The notes beneath the pieces are model-generated. The model saw only the letters and a program-made list of their open reading frames with translations, ran no database searches and had not been told where the DNA came from. Positions 50,830-58,720 of a DNA stretch of 64,000 nt are shown here, in pieces; within the stretch, counting starts at the first letter, position 1; every line of letters begins with the position of its first letter. The stretch is from assembly GCF_042657365.1 (NCBI RefSeq), contig NZ_JBHSKT010000001.1:655057-719056 (forward strand), given 5' to 3'. Origin of the DNA: Adhaeribacter_A terreus. Its GTDB lineage: Bacteria; Bacteroidota; Bacteroidia; Cytophagales; Hymenobacteraceae. Position numbers and translations under genes: made by a program.

Positions 50830-52965
50830 CTATTCCGCTTTCAGAAGACTTTCCAAAATCTTCTGAGCCGCTACCGAAATCACAGTTCCCGGACCAAACA
50901 CACCGGCCACACCAGCGTCAAAAAGGAACTGATAATCCTGCGCCGGAATTACGCCACCTGCAATTACCAGAATGTCAGTGCGGTCCAGCTTTTTCAACTC
51001 ACCGATCAATTGCGGAATCAAGGTTTTGTGGCCGGCTGCTAAAGAAGAAACGCCAATGATATGCACGTCGTTTTCGGCAGCCTGCATCGCTACTTCTTCC
51101 GGCGTCTGAAACAATGGCCCTATATCCACATCGAAGCCCAAATCCGCGAAGGAAGTAGCAATCACTTTGGAGCCGCGGTCGTGCCCATCCTGGCCCATTT
51201 TGGCAACCATAATTCTAGGTCTGCGGCCTTCGGCTTCCGCAAATTCATCAGCCATTTTCTTAGCCCGCTCAAAATTCTCATCATCCGAAAGTTCGGCGGC
51301 ATACACGCCGGAAATTGCTCTGATCACTGCTTTATGTCTTCCGTAAATTTTTTCCAACGCATCCGAAATTTCCCCCAACGTGGCTCTTACGCGTGCTGCT
51401 TCTACCGCCAACGCCAGTAAATTGCCTTCGCCTGTTTTAGCCGCTTCGGTTAAATTGTTCAGCGCTTTTTCTACGTCGGCCTGGTTGCGTTCGGCTTTCA
51501 GTTTGGCTAAACGTTCCAGCTGCGCATTTCTAACGGCCGTATTATCAATATCCAGAATTTCGATATCGTGGTCTTCTTTTTCGAGCTGGTATTTATTTAC
51601 GCCCACGATTACATCTTTCCCGGAATCGATTCTGGCTTGCTTGCGCGCGGCCGCTTCCTCGATGCGCATTTTCGGCAGACCAGTTTCAATTGCTTTCGCC
51701 ATCCCGCCCAGTTCTTCCACTTCCTGAATTAATTCCCAGGCTTTATGCGCAATTTCGTGCGTTAAGGCTTCTACGTAATACGAACCGCCCCACGGATCTA
51801 CGGTTTTGGTGATGTTGGTTTCCTGCTGCAGATAAATTTGCGTGTTCCGGGCAATGCGCGCCGAAAAATCGGTTGGCAACGCAATTGCTTCGTCCAGGGC
51901 ATTCGTGTGCAAACTCTGCGTTCCGCCAAGTGCTGCCGCTAAAGCTTCTATCGTAGTTCTGGCTACGTTGTTGAATGGATCCTGCTCGGTTAAGCTCCAG
52001 CCGGAAGTCTGGCAGTGCGTTCTTAAAGCTAAAGATTTTTCGTTTTTCGGGTTGAATTGCTTGATGAGTTTGGCCCACAACATTCGGGCGGCGCGCATCT
52101 TGGCAATTTCCATGAAATGGTTCATGCCGATGGCCCAGAAGAAAGACAAACGCGGTGCGAACGTATCGATGTCCATGCCTGCTTTCAGACCGGTACGCAC
52201 GTATTCCAAACCATCAGCCAGCGTATAAGCTAGCTCAATATCGGCTGTAGCGCCGGCCTCCTGCATGTGGTAGCCCGAAATAGAAATCGAGTTGAATTTC
52301 GGCATGTTCTGCGAGGTATATTCGAAAATATCCGCAATGATTTTCATGCTTGGCTCTGGCGGGTAAATGTAGGTGTTGCGCACCATAAATTCCTTCAGAA
52401 TATCGTTCTGAATGGTTCCGCTCAATTGTTCCGGTTTCACGCCCTGCTCTTCGGCGGCCACAATATAAAATGCCAGAATCGGCAAAACCGCCCCGTTCAT
52501 GGTCATGGAAACCGACATTTTATCCAGCGGTATCTGATCGAACAGGATTTTCATATCCAGAATAGAATCGATCGCCACGCCGGCTTTACCCACGTCGCCA
52601 ACTACGCGTGGATGATCGGAATCATAACCGCGGTGCGTGGCCAAATCGAAAGCAACAGAAAGACCTTTCTGGCCTCCCGCTAAGTTGCGTCGGTAAAAAG
52701 CGTTACTTTCTTCGGCCGTTGAAAAACCTGCATACTGGCGGATGGTCCAGGGATTGCGCACATACATGGTGCTGTACGGTCCGCGTAAAAACGGCGCAAT
52801 ACCGGCGGCAAAATCCAGGTGCTCAAAAGAAACGGTATCGTTTTCGGTATAAAAACTCTTCAGCGGAATCTGCTCGGCCGTTTGCCATTCGGTTGGCTGG
52901 GCGTGCCCTTCGTGGGCTTTTTCCCAAACCTGTTCAAAATTTATCTTGGTAAAATCAGGCTTCAT
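50830..52965 (-). CDS. mutB: Methylmalonyl-CoA mutase large (catalytic) subunit
   Basis: 711 aa adenosylcobalamin enzyme converting methylmalonyl-CoA and succinyl-CoA. TIM-barrel features RQYAGFSTAEESNAFYRRNL and KGLSVAFDLATHRGYDSDHP. The C-terminal B12 domain has MAKMGQDGHDRGSKVIATSF with the cobalt-ligating His in DxHxxG, and VSSLAAGHKTLIPQLIGEL. It is last of the mutase genes, after mutA and an intervening four-helix-bundle gene; its start lies 3 nt from a TTCGAT repeat. Confidence 0.96.
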   Translation of the reverse strand: MKPDFTKINFEQVWEKAHEGHAQPTEWQTAEQIPLKSFYTENDTVSFEHLDFAAGIAPFLRGPYSTMYVRNPWTIRQYAGFSTAEESNAFYRRNLAGGQKGLSVAFDLATHRGYDSDHPRVVGDVGKAGVAIDSILDMKILFDQIPLDKMSVSMTMNGAVLPILAFYIVAAEEQGVKPEQLSGTIQNDILKEFMVRNTYIYPPEPSMKIIADIFEYTSQNMPKFNSISISGYHMQEAGATADIELAYTLADGLEYVRTGLKAGMDIDTFAPRLSFFWAIGMNHFMEIAKMRAARMLWAKLIKQFNPKNEKSLALRTHCQTSGWSLTEQDPFNNVARTTIEALAAALGGTQSLHTNALDEAIALPTDFSARIARNTQIYLQQETNITKTVDPWGGSYYVEALTHEIAHKAWELIQEVEELGGMAKAIETGLPKMRIEEAAARKQARIDSGKDVIVGVNKYQLEKEDHDIEILDIDNTAVRNAQLERLAKLKAERNQADVEKALNNLTEAAKTGEGNLLALAVEAARVRATLGEISDALEKIYGRHKAVIRAISGVYAAELSDDENFERAKKMADEFAEAEGRRPRIMVAKMGQDGHDRGSKVIATSFADLGFDVDIGPLFQTPEEVAMQAAENDVHIIGVSSLAAGHKTLIPQLIGELKKLDRTDILVIAGGVIPAQDYQFLFDAGVAGVFGPGTVISVAAQKILESLLKAE

Positions 52966-52968
52966 TTT

Positions 52969-53003
52969 CGATTTTTCGATTGTTCGATATTCGATTGTTC
53001 GAC
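52969..53003. repeat. Left 35-bp inverted repeat, TTCGAT type
   Basis: CGATTTTTCGATTGTTCGAT then ATTCGATTGTTCGAC. It matches the reverse complement of 53464-53498 at 32 of 35 positions and abuts the mutB start. Confidence 0.75.
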
Positions 53004-53014
53004 TTTTATTAATG

Positions 53015-53377
53015 TTACTTCGGACTTTTCATTATAGTCATCCGGAAACTGTTCAGCATTCGCTGTGTTTTATCGGTTTTTTCAAGTAAAATGGTAGCGT
53101 TTTCCGCCGGTATAAATCCAAAGGAATTTGCCAGTATGATCTGCGTTTCCAGTTCAAAAGCGGAGCCTAAAGCGATATTTAAGAATTGGGCAAAATCTTT
53201 ATCTGTTCCTCTCCCGGAGCCTTCCGCAATATTGGAAGGAATAGATACGGCAGCCCGGTTTATCTGGGACGTTAAGCCAAACTTCTCTTCCGTCGGAAAT
53301 AGTTTAGTGGTTGCATAAACTGCTTTCGCCAGTTCCATCGCTTCCTGCCAGACTTTCAGTTCTTTAAATCTATGCAT
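53015..53377 (-). CDS. Four-helix-bundle protein (S23/IVP-like, TIGR02436 type)
   Basis: 120 aa. Recognised by MHRFKELKVWQEAMELAKAV, LTSQINRAAVSIPSNIAEGS and GRGTDKDFAQFLNIALGSAF. The family was first met as proteins encoded in intervening sequences of 23S rRNA genes, and many free-standing copies occur in Bacteroidota; the molecular role is unclear, though related bundles bind nucleic acid in other systems. Here it sits between mutA and mutB, enclosed by 35-bp inverted repeats, with a third repeat at its start codon. An insertion into the operon is the natural reading. Confidence 0.9.
   Translation of the reverse strand: MHRFKELKVWQEAMELAKAVYATTKLFPTEEKFGLTSQINRAAVSIPSNIAEGSGRGTDKDFAQFLNIALGSAFELETQIILANSFGFIPAENATILLEKTDKTQRMLNSFRMTIMKSPK
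53074..53103 (-). repeat. ACGSTA element inside the four-helix-bundle gene
   Basis: Minus-strand AAAACGCTACCATTTTAC, then TTGAAAAAACCG. It is sense and encodes ENATILLEKT. Confidence 0.55.
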
Positions 53378-53382
53378 GATTT

Positions 53383-53421
53383 CGATTATTAGATTTTTCG
53401 ATATTCGATTTCTCGATTTTT
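53383..53421. repeat. Middle TTCGAT-type repeat
   Basis: CGATTATTAGATTTTTCGAT, then ATTCGATTTCTCGAT. It has the same orientation as the left arm and lies 5 nt upstream of the four-helix-bundle start. Confidence 0.6.
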
Positions 53422-53463
53422 TAAAGCGTAAACCTTCAATTTATTTTCAATCCAATTCGTTCA

Positions 53464-53498
53464 GTCGAAAAATCGAATATCGAACAATCGAACAATCT
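53464..53498. repeat. Right 35-bp inverted repeat, TTCGAT type
   Basis: GTCGAAAAATCGAATATCGA, then ACAATCGAACAATCT. Inverted partner of 52969-53003; it overlaps the mutA stop codon. Confidence 0.75.
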
Positions 53499-55338
53499 AA
53501 TCCAGCGGTTCGTCTTCCAGCAGCACTTTTTTCTGCACGCAGTTTACGATCGAGTTAATGTCGCAGCCCTGGAAAATGTACTGGTCGAAACCTTTCTCCA
53601 TCATTTCGTCTTCCATGTGCTGTGGCGTAGCGGCCATGATCAGCACCGGTTTGTGCGAATTATTCCTGATCCTGGTGGTAAGTTCCTGGTTGAAATGCAG
53701 GTATTGCTCGTCGGAGCCGGAAAGCACCATTACTTTGGAATCGTTGTTTTGCAGGGCTTCGGCAGCATCTTCGGTATTTTCAAAATGCAACACGTGCGTA
53801 TCGAAATTGGCGCAATCGAAGAATTCTTTGGCGAAAGAAGCATGCATGTGTTCGTGCAGTTTGGTGCCGATAACCGCAATCAGGGCCCGCGCTTTTTTCT
53901 TCTTTTTCTGGAAGTGCATTTCCGATGCCAAGCGCATAATCTCGAATGGGTAAGCGGCGCGGTTGGTATCGTAATATTTGCTCTGCATCAGGCGTTCCGG
54001 GTCGAAATCTACTTTTTCGCTGGCATTCGGGTATTTGTTGGTACCTACCAGAATTTGCTCGCGGTTGGTTAGTGCCTTGAATTTCTGCTCGGTAATTTTT
54101 TTGATCTCGCAGGAAATAAATTCGCTTTCCAGTGCTTTTTTAAAGCCGCCTTTACCTTCCAGCACCTGAAAATATTCCCAGGCTTTTTCGGCCATTTCTT
54201 TGGTTAAGCTTTCTACATAATAAGAACCGGCCGCCGGATCTATGGCTTTATCTAAATAAGCTTCCTCTTTCAGAATTACGGAAATGTTGCGCGAAATACG
54301 TTCCGAAAAATCGTCGGGCGTTTTGTAAAGTTTATCGAAAGGCGCAATGCTAAGCGAATCGCAACCGCCTAAAACGGCACTCATGGCTTCGGTAGTACCG
54401 CGCAGCAAATTTACGTGCGGATCGAAAACCGTGTGGAACCAGCGAGAAGTAGAAACGTGAATGCGTAAGCGGCTGGCAACTTCGCCGTGCAAACCGTAGC
54501 TGCTCACAATGGCGCTCCAAAGCAACCGCAAGGCCCGCAACTTGGCAATTTCGAAGAAATAATTCGTGCCCGCCGTTAAATGGAATTGCATGCGGCTGAT
54601 CACTTTTTCCGGCGCAATGTCGTGTTTTTCGCAGTACTCTATTACGCTAACGGCAGCACTTAAAACCAGCGCAATTTCCTGGGTAAGCAAACAACCGTAG
54701 TTGCTGCATTGCTGCCCGCTGATGGCAATAGGGTAGAGGTTCGGCGCATCTTTTACCAGGTCCAGCATTTCCGGAAGGCAGGAATAAGGCGGCAGATGAA
54801 ACGGCTCATCGTCTATCGGTTCGAAATGAATAAAACCGCGCAGCAAAGCCAGATCGTAATTGTTCTGTCTGGCGCAGTCGAGGTACTGTTTCAGGTACGT
54901 TTCCGGCGCCACCGGGAAGGTGAAGCTGATAAAAGCACCGTGCATTACTGACTTGGAAAACAAATAACCGAAATCGAAATCTACCGGCTCTTTCAGAATA
55001 AAATGAATACCGGTCGCGCCGCGTTCCAGGGCCGCAGCTGCCTTGTCGATCGACGGTTGACTTTCGCGGCGTACGTAGATCGTCTGCACGTTGTCCCAAT
55101 GATTATCGCGGGCTTTGGTGGTGCGTACAAACGGAAAATCGTCGGGCTTTGAAGCCAGATTGGCCGGCAGGTCCTGGCGCGAATAAAAAGGTTTAACGGT
55201 TATGCCTTCGTCGGTTTGCCACAACAGGGAATTATAGGCGCCGTCGCGCAGGTCTTTGCGGATGCGTTCTTCCCAGGTTTCGGCGTTTACCGGGGTAAAT
55301 TCATTAAAAAGAGGCGTTTCAGATTTCGCTTCGTTCAT
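53497..55338 (-). CDS. mutA: Methylmalonyl-CoA mutase small subunit
   Basis: 613 aa. Mutase-type barrel (LRDGAYNSLLWQTDEGITVK, GCDSLSIAPFDKLYKTPDDF) with a degenerate B12 domain: the position of DxHxxG reads GTKLHEHMHASF, so cobalamin ligation is lost, as expected for the non-catalytic partner of MutB. First gene of the mutase unit. A TATCTTTA box, one base off TAnnTTTG, lies inside the ACGSTA element just upstream. Confidence 0.93.
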   Translation of the reverse strand: MNEAKSETPLFNEFTPVNAETWEERIRKDLRDGAYNSLLWQTDEGITVKPFYSRQDLPANLASKPDDFPFVRTTKARDNHWDNVQTIYVRRESQPSIDKAAAALERGATGIHFILKEPVDFDFGYLFSKSVMHGAFISFTFPVAPETYLKQYLDCARQNNYDLALLRGFIHFEPIDDEPFHLPPYSCLPEMLDLVKDAPNLYPIAISGQQCSNYGCLLTQEIALVLSAAVSVIEYCEKHDIAPEKVISRMQFHLTAGTNYFFEIAKLRALRLLWSAIVSSYGLHGEVASRLRIHVSTSRWFHTVFDPHVNLLRGTTEAMSAVLGGCDSLSIAPFDKLYKTPDDFSERISRNISVILKEEAYLDKAIDPAAGSYYVESLTKEMAEKAWEYFQVLEGKGGFKKALESEFISCEIKKITEQKFKALTNREQILVGTNKYPNASEKVDFDPERLMQSKYYDTNRAAYPFEIMRLASEMHFQKKKKKARALIAVIGTKLHEHMHASFAKEFFDCANFDTHVLHFENTEDAAEALQNNDSKVMVLSGSDEQYLHFNQELTTRIRNNSHKPVLIMAATPQHMEDEMMEKGFDQYIFQGCDINSIVNCVQKKVLLEDEPLD

Positions 55339-55346
55339 AATATACT

Positions 55347-55376
55347 CGTTTTTCGGAGGGTAAAGATACGGTTTTT
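55347..55376 (-). repeat. ACGSTA dispersed element, variant copy
   Basis: Minus-strand AAAAACCGTATCTTTAC, then CCTCCGAAAAACG. It lies immediately upstream of mutA in sense orientation. Confidence 0.6.
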
Positions 55377-55456
55377 GCGTTGCTATGATTTAAAATTTGC
55401 CAAAAATCGGCAGTTTGCGGCAGGGTTCCGTAAAAAGCGGCAAAGCACTTTTTTAC

Positions 55457-56200
55457 ATGAAAACCATACCGAATTTATACATAGGCACCTCCGGCTGGAG
55501 TTATCGCTGGAAAGGCGTTTTCTACCCGGAAGATCTGCCCAGCGCCGATTTTCTGCCATATTACGCGCAGCATTTCAACACCACCGAAATAAACAGCAGC
55601 CACTACCACTACACCATGGCCAAAACCATAGAAAAATGGCTGGCCATTACCCCGCCGGAATTTAAGTTTGCCGCCAAGTTTCACAAGGAAATTACGCACG
55701 TAAAACGCCTGGCAAACGCGGAAGCAGAAATTGAAAAGTGGATGAGCCGCTATTTATTAATGGGCGAAAGATTAGGTCCGGTGCTGGTGCAGATCCCGGC
55801 GAGTTTGAAATTTGACCGTCCGCTGGCCGAAGATTTTTTCCGTGTGCTTCGCGATAAATATCCGGAACAGATCTTTGCGTTTGAAGTGCGGCATAAAAGC
55901 TGGCTAGAAGAAGAACCTATAGACCTGCTGCGCGACTACGAAATAACCTTTGTAATTGCCGATTCGCCGCGCTGGCCAAAACTTGATATTACTACCACCG
56001 ATAATGTGTATTTGCGTCTGCACGGCCAGGAAAGATTATATTCCGGCCCTTATTCCGACGATGCTTTAGAACGCTACGCCTTTATGATAAACGACTGGCT
56101 GCTGGATGAAAAACAGGTTTGGGTTTATTTCAACAATACCATGTTTGGTAATGCGGTTACAGATGCGAAACGCTTGCAGGAAATGTTGGAGAATTTGTGA
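55457..56200 (+). CDS. DUF72 domain protein
   Basis: 247 aa TIM-barrel-like protein of unknown activity. Family landmarks: NLYIGTSGWSYRWKGVFYPE, FNTTEINSSHYHYTMAKTIE, FKFAAKFHKEITHVKRLANA, LVQIPASLKFDRPLAEDFF and the C-terminal VWVYFNNTMFGNAVTDAKRL. The ATG at 55457 matches the family; 55397 would add 20 unlikely residues. Divergent from mutA. A near-perfect ACGSTA copy follows the stop. Confidence 0.92.
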   Translation: MKTIPNLYIGTSGWSYRWKGVFYPEDLPSADFLPYYAQHFNTTEINSSHYHYTMAKTIEKWLAITPPEFKFAAKFHKEITHVKRLANAEAEIEKWMSRYLLMGERLGPVLVQIPASLKFDRPLAEDFFRVLRDKYPEQIFAFEVRHKSWLEEEPIDLLRDYEITFVIADSPRWPKLDITTTDNVYLRLHGQERLYSGPYSDDALERYAFMINDWLLDEKQVWVYFNNTMFGNAVTDAKRLQEMLENL

Positions 56201-56211
56201 AGTGATAACCA

Positions 56212-56241
56212 AAAACGCTATGCTTTTAGCCCGAAAAAGTG
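56212..56241 (+). repeat. ACGSTA dispersed element, reference copy
   Basis: AAAACGCTATGCTTTT, then AGCCCGAAAAAGTG. This is the copy closest to the consensus I derived; it lies 12 nt after the DUF72 stop. Confidence 0.85.
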
Positions 56242-56294
56242 AAGGTTTGAAATACCTTTATTCAAATTCATAAATCATGCACGCAATTAATTAA

Positions 56295-56327
56295 AAAAAA
56301 CCGGGAGCAATCTGCTTCCGGTTTTTT
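56295..56327. terminator. Bidirectional intrinsic terminator
   Basis: Arms ACCGGGAGCA and TGCTTCCGGT (one G-T pair) with A and T runs outside, between DUF72 and the small basic protein gene. Confidence 0.8.
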
Positions 56328-56339
56328 TGTGTCGTGTGC

Positions 56340-56552
56340 CTAGCGGAGTCGTTTGGATTTGTGCATTCCTTCGCCGGCAAACATGCTTTTTTTAGGAATT
56401 CTTTTCTTGGAAACAGTACGTTTCGATTTGTGTTCGCTGTAAGTTATTTTGCCTTTCGGCACGTTGGAGTGTTTTCTTTTTTTATCGCCTTCATCGGCGT
56501 GGCTTAACGTAATGCTGAGCATAAAAGTAAGCGCCAGGAGTAAGGTTTTCAT
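56340..56552 (-). CDS. Small secreted basic protein, unknown
   Basis: 70 aa. A signal peptide (MKTLLLALTFMLSITLSHA) precedes a Lys/Arg-rich mature part (GDKKRKHSNVPKGKITYSEH, KSKRTVSKKRIPKKSMF). The mature part is about 50 residues with pI clearly basic. No family recognised; similar small cationic exported proteins are common and could bind nucleic acid or LPS. It has a terminator directly after its stop, supporting a real gene. Confidence 0.6.
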   Translation of the reverse strand: MKTLLLALTFMLSITLSHADEGDKKRKHSNVPKGKITYSEHKSKRTVSKKRIPKKSMFAGEGMHKSKRLR

Positions 56553-56780
56553 AGCAGAGTTTCGTTTAGATATTTTGTGTTTTTATAAGCATCGGTTTTA
56601 TTTGATGTAATACAATGTTAAATGTAATAATTGTCTTTTTATTTATTATTGGACATTTTAGTTTGTCTTTTTATGTACGCAGGCTTTAAAACTATGGTGA
56701 TAAGAATTGACTTATTTAAAGAGGAAATTTCTGCGGTGCAATGGTTTTCCCGGAAAAAGCCACTTTGACTTTTAGCGGGC

Positions 56781-56810
56781 AAAACGGTAGCGTTTTTAGC
56801 CGGAAAACTC
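56781..56810 (+). repeat. ACGSTA dispersed element, copy
   Basis: AAAACGGTAGCGTTTT, then TAGCCGGAAAACTC. The core is a 6-bp-stem palindrome with loop GTAG. Confidence 0.8.
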
Positions 56811-56825
56811 TGAAAAAGATGAGAA

Positions 56826-56857
56826 TTGGTTTCTGAAAGCAGAACATCGTACCTTTG
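56826..56857 (+). promoter_or_regulatory. Promoter of the split 5'-nucleotidase operon
   Basis: TTG (56826-56828), 21 nt, then TACCTTTG (56850-56857), 22 nt before the start codon at 56880. Clean match to the Bacteroidota promoter. Confidence 0.65.
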
Positions 56858-56879
56858 TTTTCCAAATCCTGCAGAATTT

Positions 56880-57692
56880 ATGCGCATTCAATCTTTAAAA
56901 ACATTTTTACTCTGCCTGACCGTTGGCATTTCGGTAAGTTGCCAGCGCACCTGGCACGCAGATCCGGCTTTGCAGAAAACGCTGTTAGGCGTAAGCGAAA
57001 CCATTACCGCCGACGCACAGACCGAAAAAATGATTGCTCCTTACCGGGCGAAGGTTACCAAACAAATGGCCGAAGTAATTGGCGTAGCGCCCGTTTCCCT
57101 CGAAAAGTTAGCGGTAGAATCGCCGGCCGGAAATTTTGTGGCCGATCTGCAGCGCATACAAGCCGAAAAGCTGACAGGCAAACCCGTAGATATAGGGTTG
57201 ATGACTGCGGGCGGCGTACGCACTCCAATTCGGCAGGGCAACCTGACAGTAGGCGATATTTTTGAACTGATGCCTTTTGAAAATGAACTGATGGTAATTA
57301 CCGTGCCGGCCGTGGTGGTAAAGCAACTTTTAATTTTCGCTGCGCAGCCACACATTTACGCGCTGGCACCCAAAACGATTTCCACTTCCAACGTTACTTA
57401 CCAGATCCAGAATAACCAGCCGCAAAACATTATGATCGGCGGCCAGCCTTTCGATTCTACCCGAACTTACACCATTGCTTTATCCGATTACCTGGCAAAA
57501 GGCGGCGACAACCTGGAGTTTATTAAAAACCAGGTAAGCTCGCAGAAAGCCGGCATGTTGCTGCGCGAAGTCATCATAAAACACATTAAAGAACTTACCG
57601 CCGAAGGCAAACCGGTAGAAGCCAGCGTAGAAGGCCGCGTGCAGGTTATTGTTCCAACCACCATACTCACCCCAGTAGAACCAAAGCGATGA
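56880..57692 (+). CDS. 5'-nucleotidase C-terminal-domain lipoprotein
   Basis: 270 aa. Lipoprotein signal with Cys21 (VGISVSC). The rest is a 5'-nucleotidase/UshA C-terminal domain alone: SPAGNFVADLQRIQAEKLTG, DIGLMTAGGVRTPIRQGNLT, VGDIFELMPFENELMVITVP, and SDYLAKGGDNLEF near the end. This domain holds the substrate pocket; the metal-binding half is encoded by the next gene, which overlaps by 4 nt (ATGA). The two must work together. The start at 56880 gives the lipoprotein signal. Confidence 0.9.
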   Translation: MRIQSLKTFLLCLTVGISVSCQRTWHADPALQKTLLGVSETITADAQTEKMIAPYRAKVTKQMAEVIGVAPVSLEKLAVESPAGNFVADLQRIQAEKLTGKPVDIGLMTAGGVRTPIRQGNLTVGDIFELMPFENELMVITVPAVVVKQLLIFAAQPHIYALAPKTISTSNVTYQIQNNQPQNIMIGGQPFDSTRTYTIALSDYLAKGGDNLEFIKNQVSSQKAGMLLREVIIKHIKELTAEGKPVEASVEGRVQVIVPTTILTPVEPKR

Positions 57693-58624
57693 ATAGAAGA
57701 GAATTTCTCCGGAATAGTTTAGTGGGCGCTGCCGGTTTAAGCCTGTTGGGTTTGCCATTTTCTGCCGATGCGCGGCCTAAAAACAAAAAACTCGTAATTC
57801 TGCATACCAACGACACGCATTCCCGCATCGATCCTTTTCCGAACGATGGGCGCGCGAACGGTGGTATGGGCGGCATGGCGCGGCGCGCGGCACTTATCAA
57901 ACAGATCCGGGCGAAAGAAAAAAACGTGCTGCTCTTAGATTCCGGCGATATTTTTCAGGGCACACCGTATTTTAATTTCTTCGGCGGCGAACTGGAATAT
58001 AAACTCATGAGCCAGATGGGTTACGATGCGGCTACGCTTGGTAATCATGATTTCGATAACGGCCTGGCTGGTTTGCAAAAGCAATTACCGAACGCCAACT
58101 TTCCATTCCTCACGGCCAATTACGATTTTTCCGAAACCATTCTGAAAGACAAGTTCCAGCCTTACAAAGTTTTCGTGAAAGATGAGCTGAAGATCGGGGT
58201 TTTCGGGCTGGGAATTGACCTGCGAGGTTTGGTAGGAGCCGATATGTATGGCAAAACCGTTTACCTCGACCCGGTGGCAAAAGCCAAAGAAATGGTAAAG
58301 ATTCTGCGCTACGAGCAGGAATGTAATCTGGTGATCTGCCTTTCGCACTTGGGTTATAAATACGATACCGATAAAATAGACGATCGTAAACTGGCTGCGC
58401 AGGTTGGCGGCATTGACCTGATCTTAGGCGGACACACGCATACTTTCCTCGAAAAACCCGATGCAATTATCAGCCCGGGCGGCGAAGAAACGCTCATAAA
58501 CCAAGTTGGCTGGGCCGGTATCAATTTAGGCCGTATCGATTTTGAATTCAGTGCCGAACGCAAGAAAAAAGGCTACGCAGCTACGGTTTTACCGGTGCAC
58601 GAACGAACTGCAATAACTTCGTAA
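57689..58624 (+). CDS. Tat-exported metallophosphoesterase (5'-nucleotidase N-domain)
   Basis: 311 aa. Twin-arginine signal (MNRREFLRNSLVGAAGLSLL) followed by a calcineurin-like phosphoesterase: HTNDTHSRIDPF, LLDSGDIFQGTPYF, TLGNHDFDNGL, and GGHTHTFL provide the metal ligands. It lacks the C-domain, which is on the preceding gene. Substrate nucleotides or sugar-nucleotides in the periplasm are likely. Tat export suggests it folds with metal in the cytoplasm, whereas its partner uses the lipoprotein route. Confidence 0.92.
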   Translation: MNRREFLRNSLVGAAGLSLLGLPFSADARPKNKKLVILHTNDTHSRIDPFPNDGRANGGMGGMARRAALIKQIRAKEKNVLLLDSGDIFQGTPYFNFFGGELEYKLMSQMGYDAATLGNHDFDNGLAGLQKQLPNANFPFLTANYDFSETILKDKFQPYKVFVKDELKIGVFGLGIDLRGLVGADMYGKTVYLDPVAKAKEMVKILRYEQECNLVICLSHLGYKYDTDKIDDRKLAAQVGGIDLILGGHTHTFLEKPDAIISPGGEETLINQVGWAGINLGRIDFEFSAERKKKGYAATVLPVHERTAITS

Positions 58625-58636
58625 ACGAAAAGTTTT

Positions 58637-58663
58637 TTGTTTAAAATTATTTACTCATTTTTG
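58637..58663 (+). promoter_or_regulatory. Possible dnaA promoter
   Basis: TTG (58637-58639), 16 nt, then CATTTTTG (58656-58663), seven of eight positions of TAnnTTTG. The start codon is 58 nt downstream. Confidence 0.35.
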
Positions 58664-58668
58664 TAGTC

Positions 58669-58687
58669 CTTCCGAAAATTTCGGAAG
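58669..58687. promoter_or_regulatory. Palindrome in the dnaA leader
   Basis: CTTCCGAAAATTTCGGAAG: 9-bp perfect arms around one base, 33 nt before dnaA. It could be an operator or an RNA hairpin; no T-run follows, so it is not a terminator. Confidence 0.4.
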
Positions 58688-58720
58688 CGAAATCCACTCA
58701 GAAGAAAGAAGAACGCAGCG

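Larger units (their letters stand above)
56553..56879. other. 327-bp divergent spacer
   Basis: AT-rich. It contains an ACGSTA copy (56781-56810), a short inverted segment before it (GACTTTTAGCGGGC), and the promoter for the 5'-nucleotidase C-domain gene. No small ORF of note. Confidence 0.5.

Noticed and set aside
55339..55456. Cobalamin riboswitch upstream of the mutase genes
   Set aside because: The spacer is only about 118 nt and holds an ACGSTA element; no B12-box (AGYCMGgAgaCCkGC-like) was seen.
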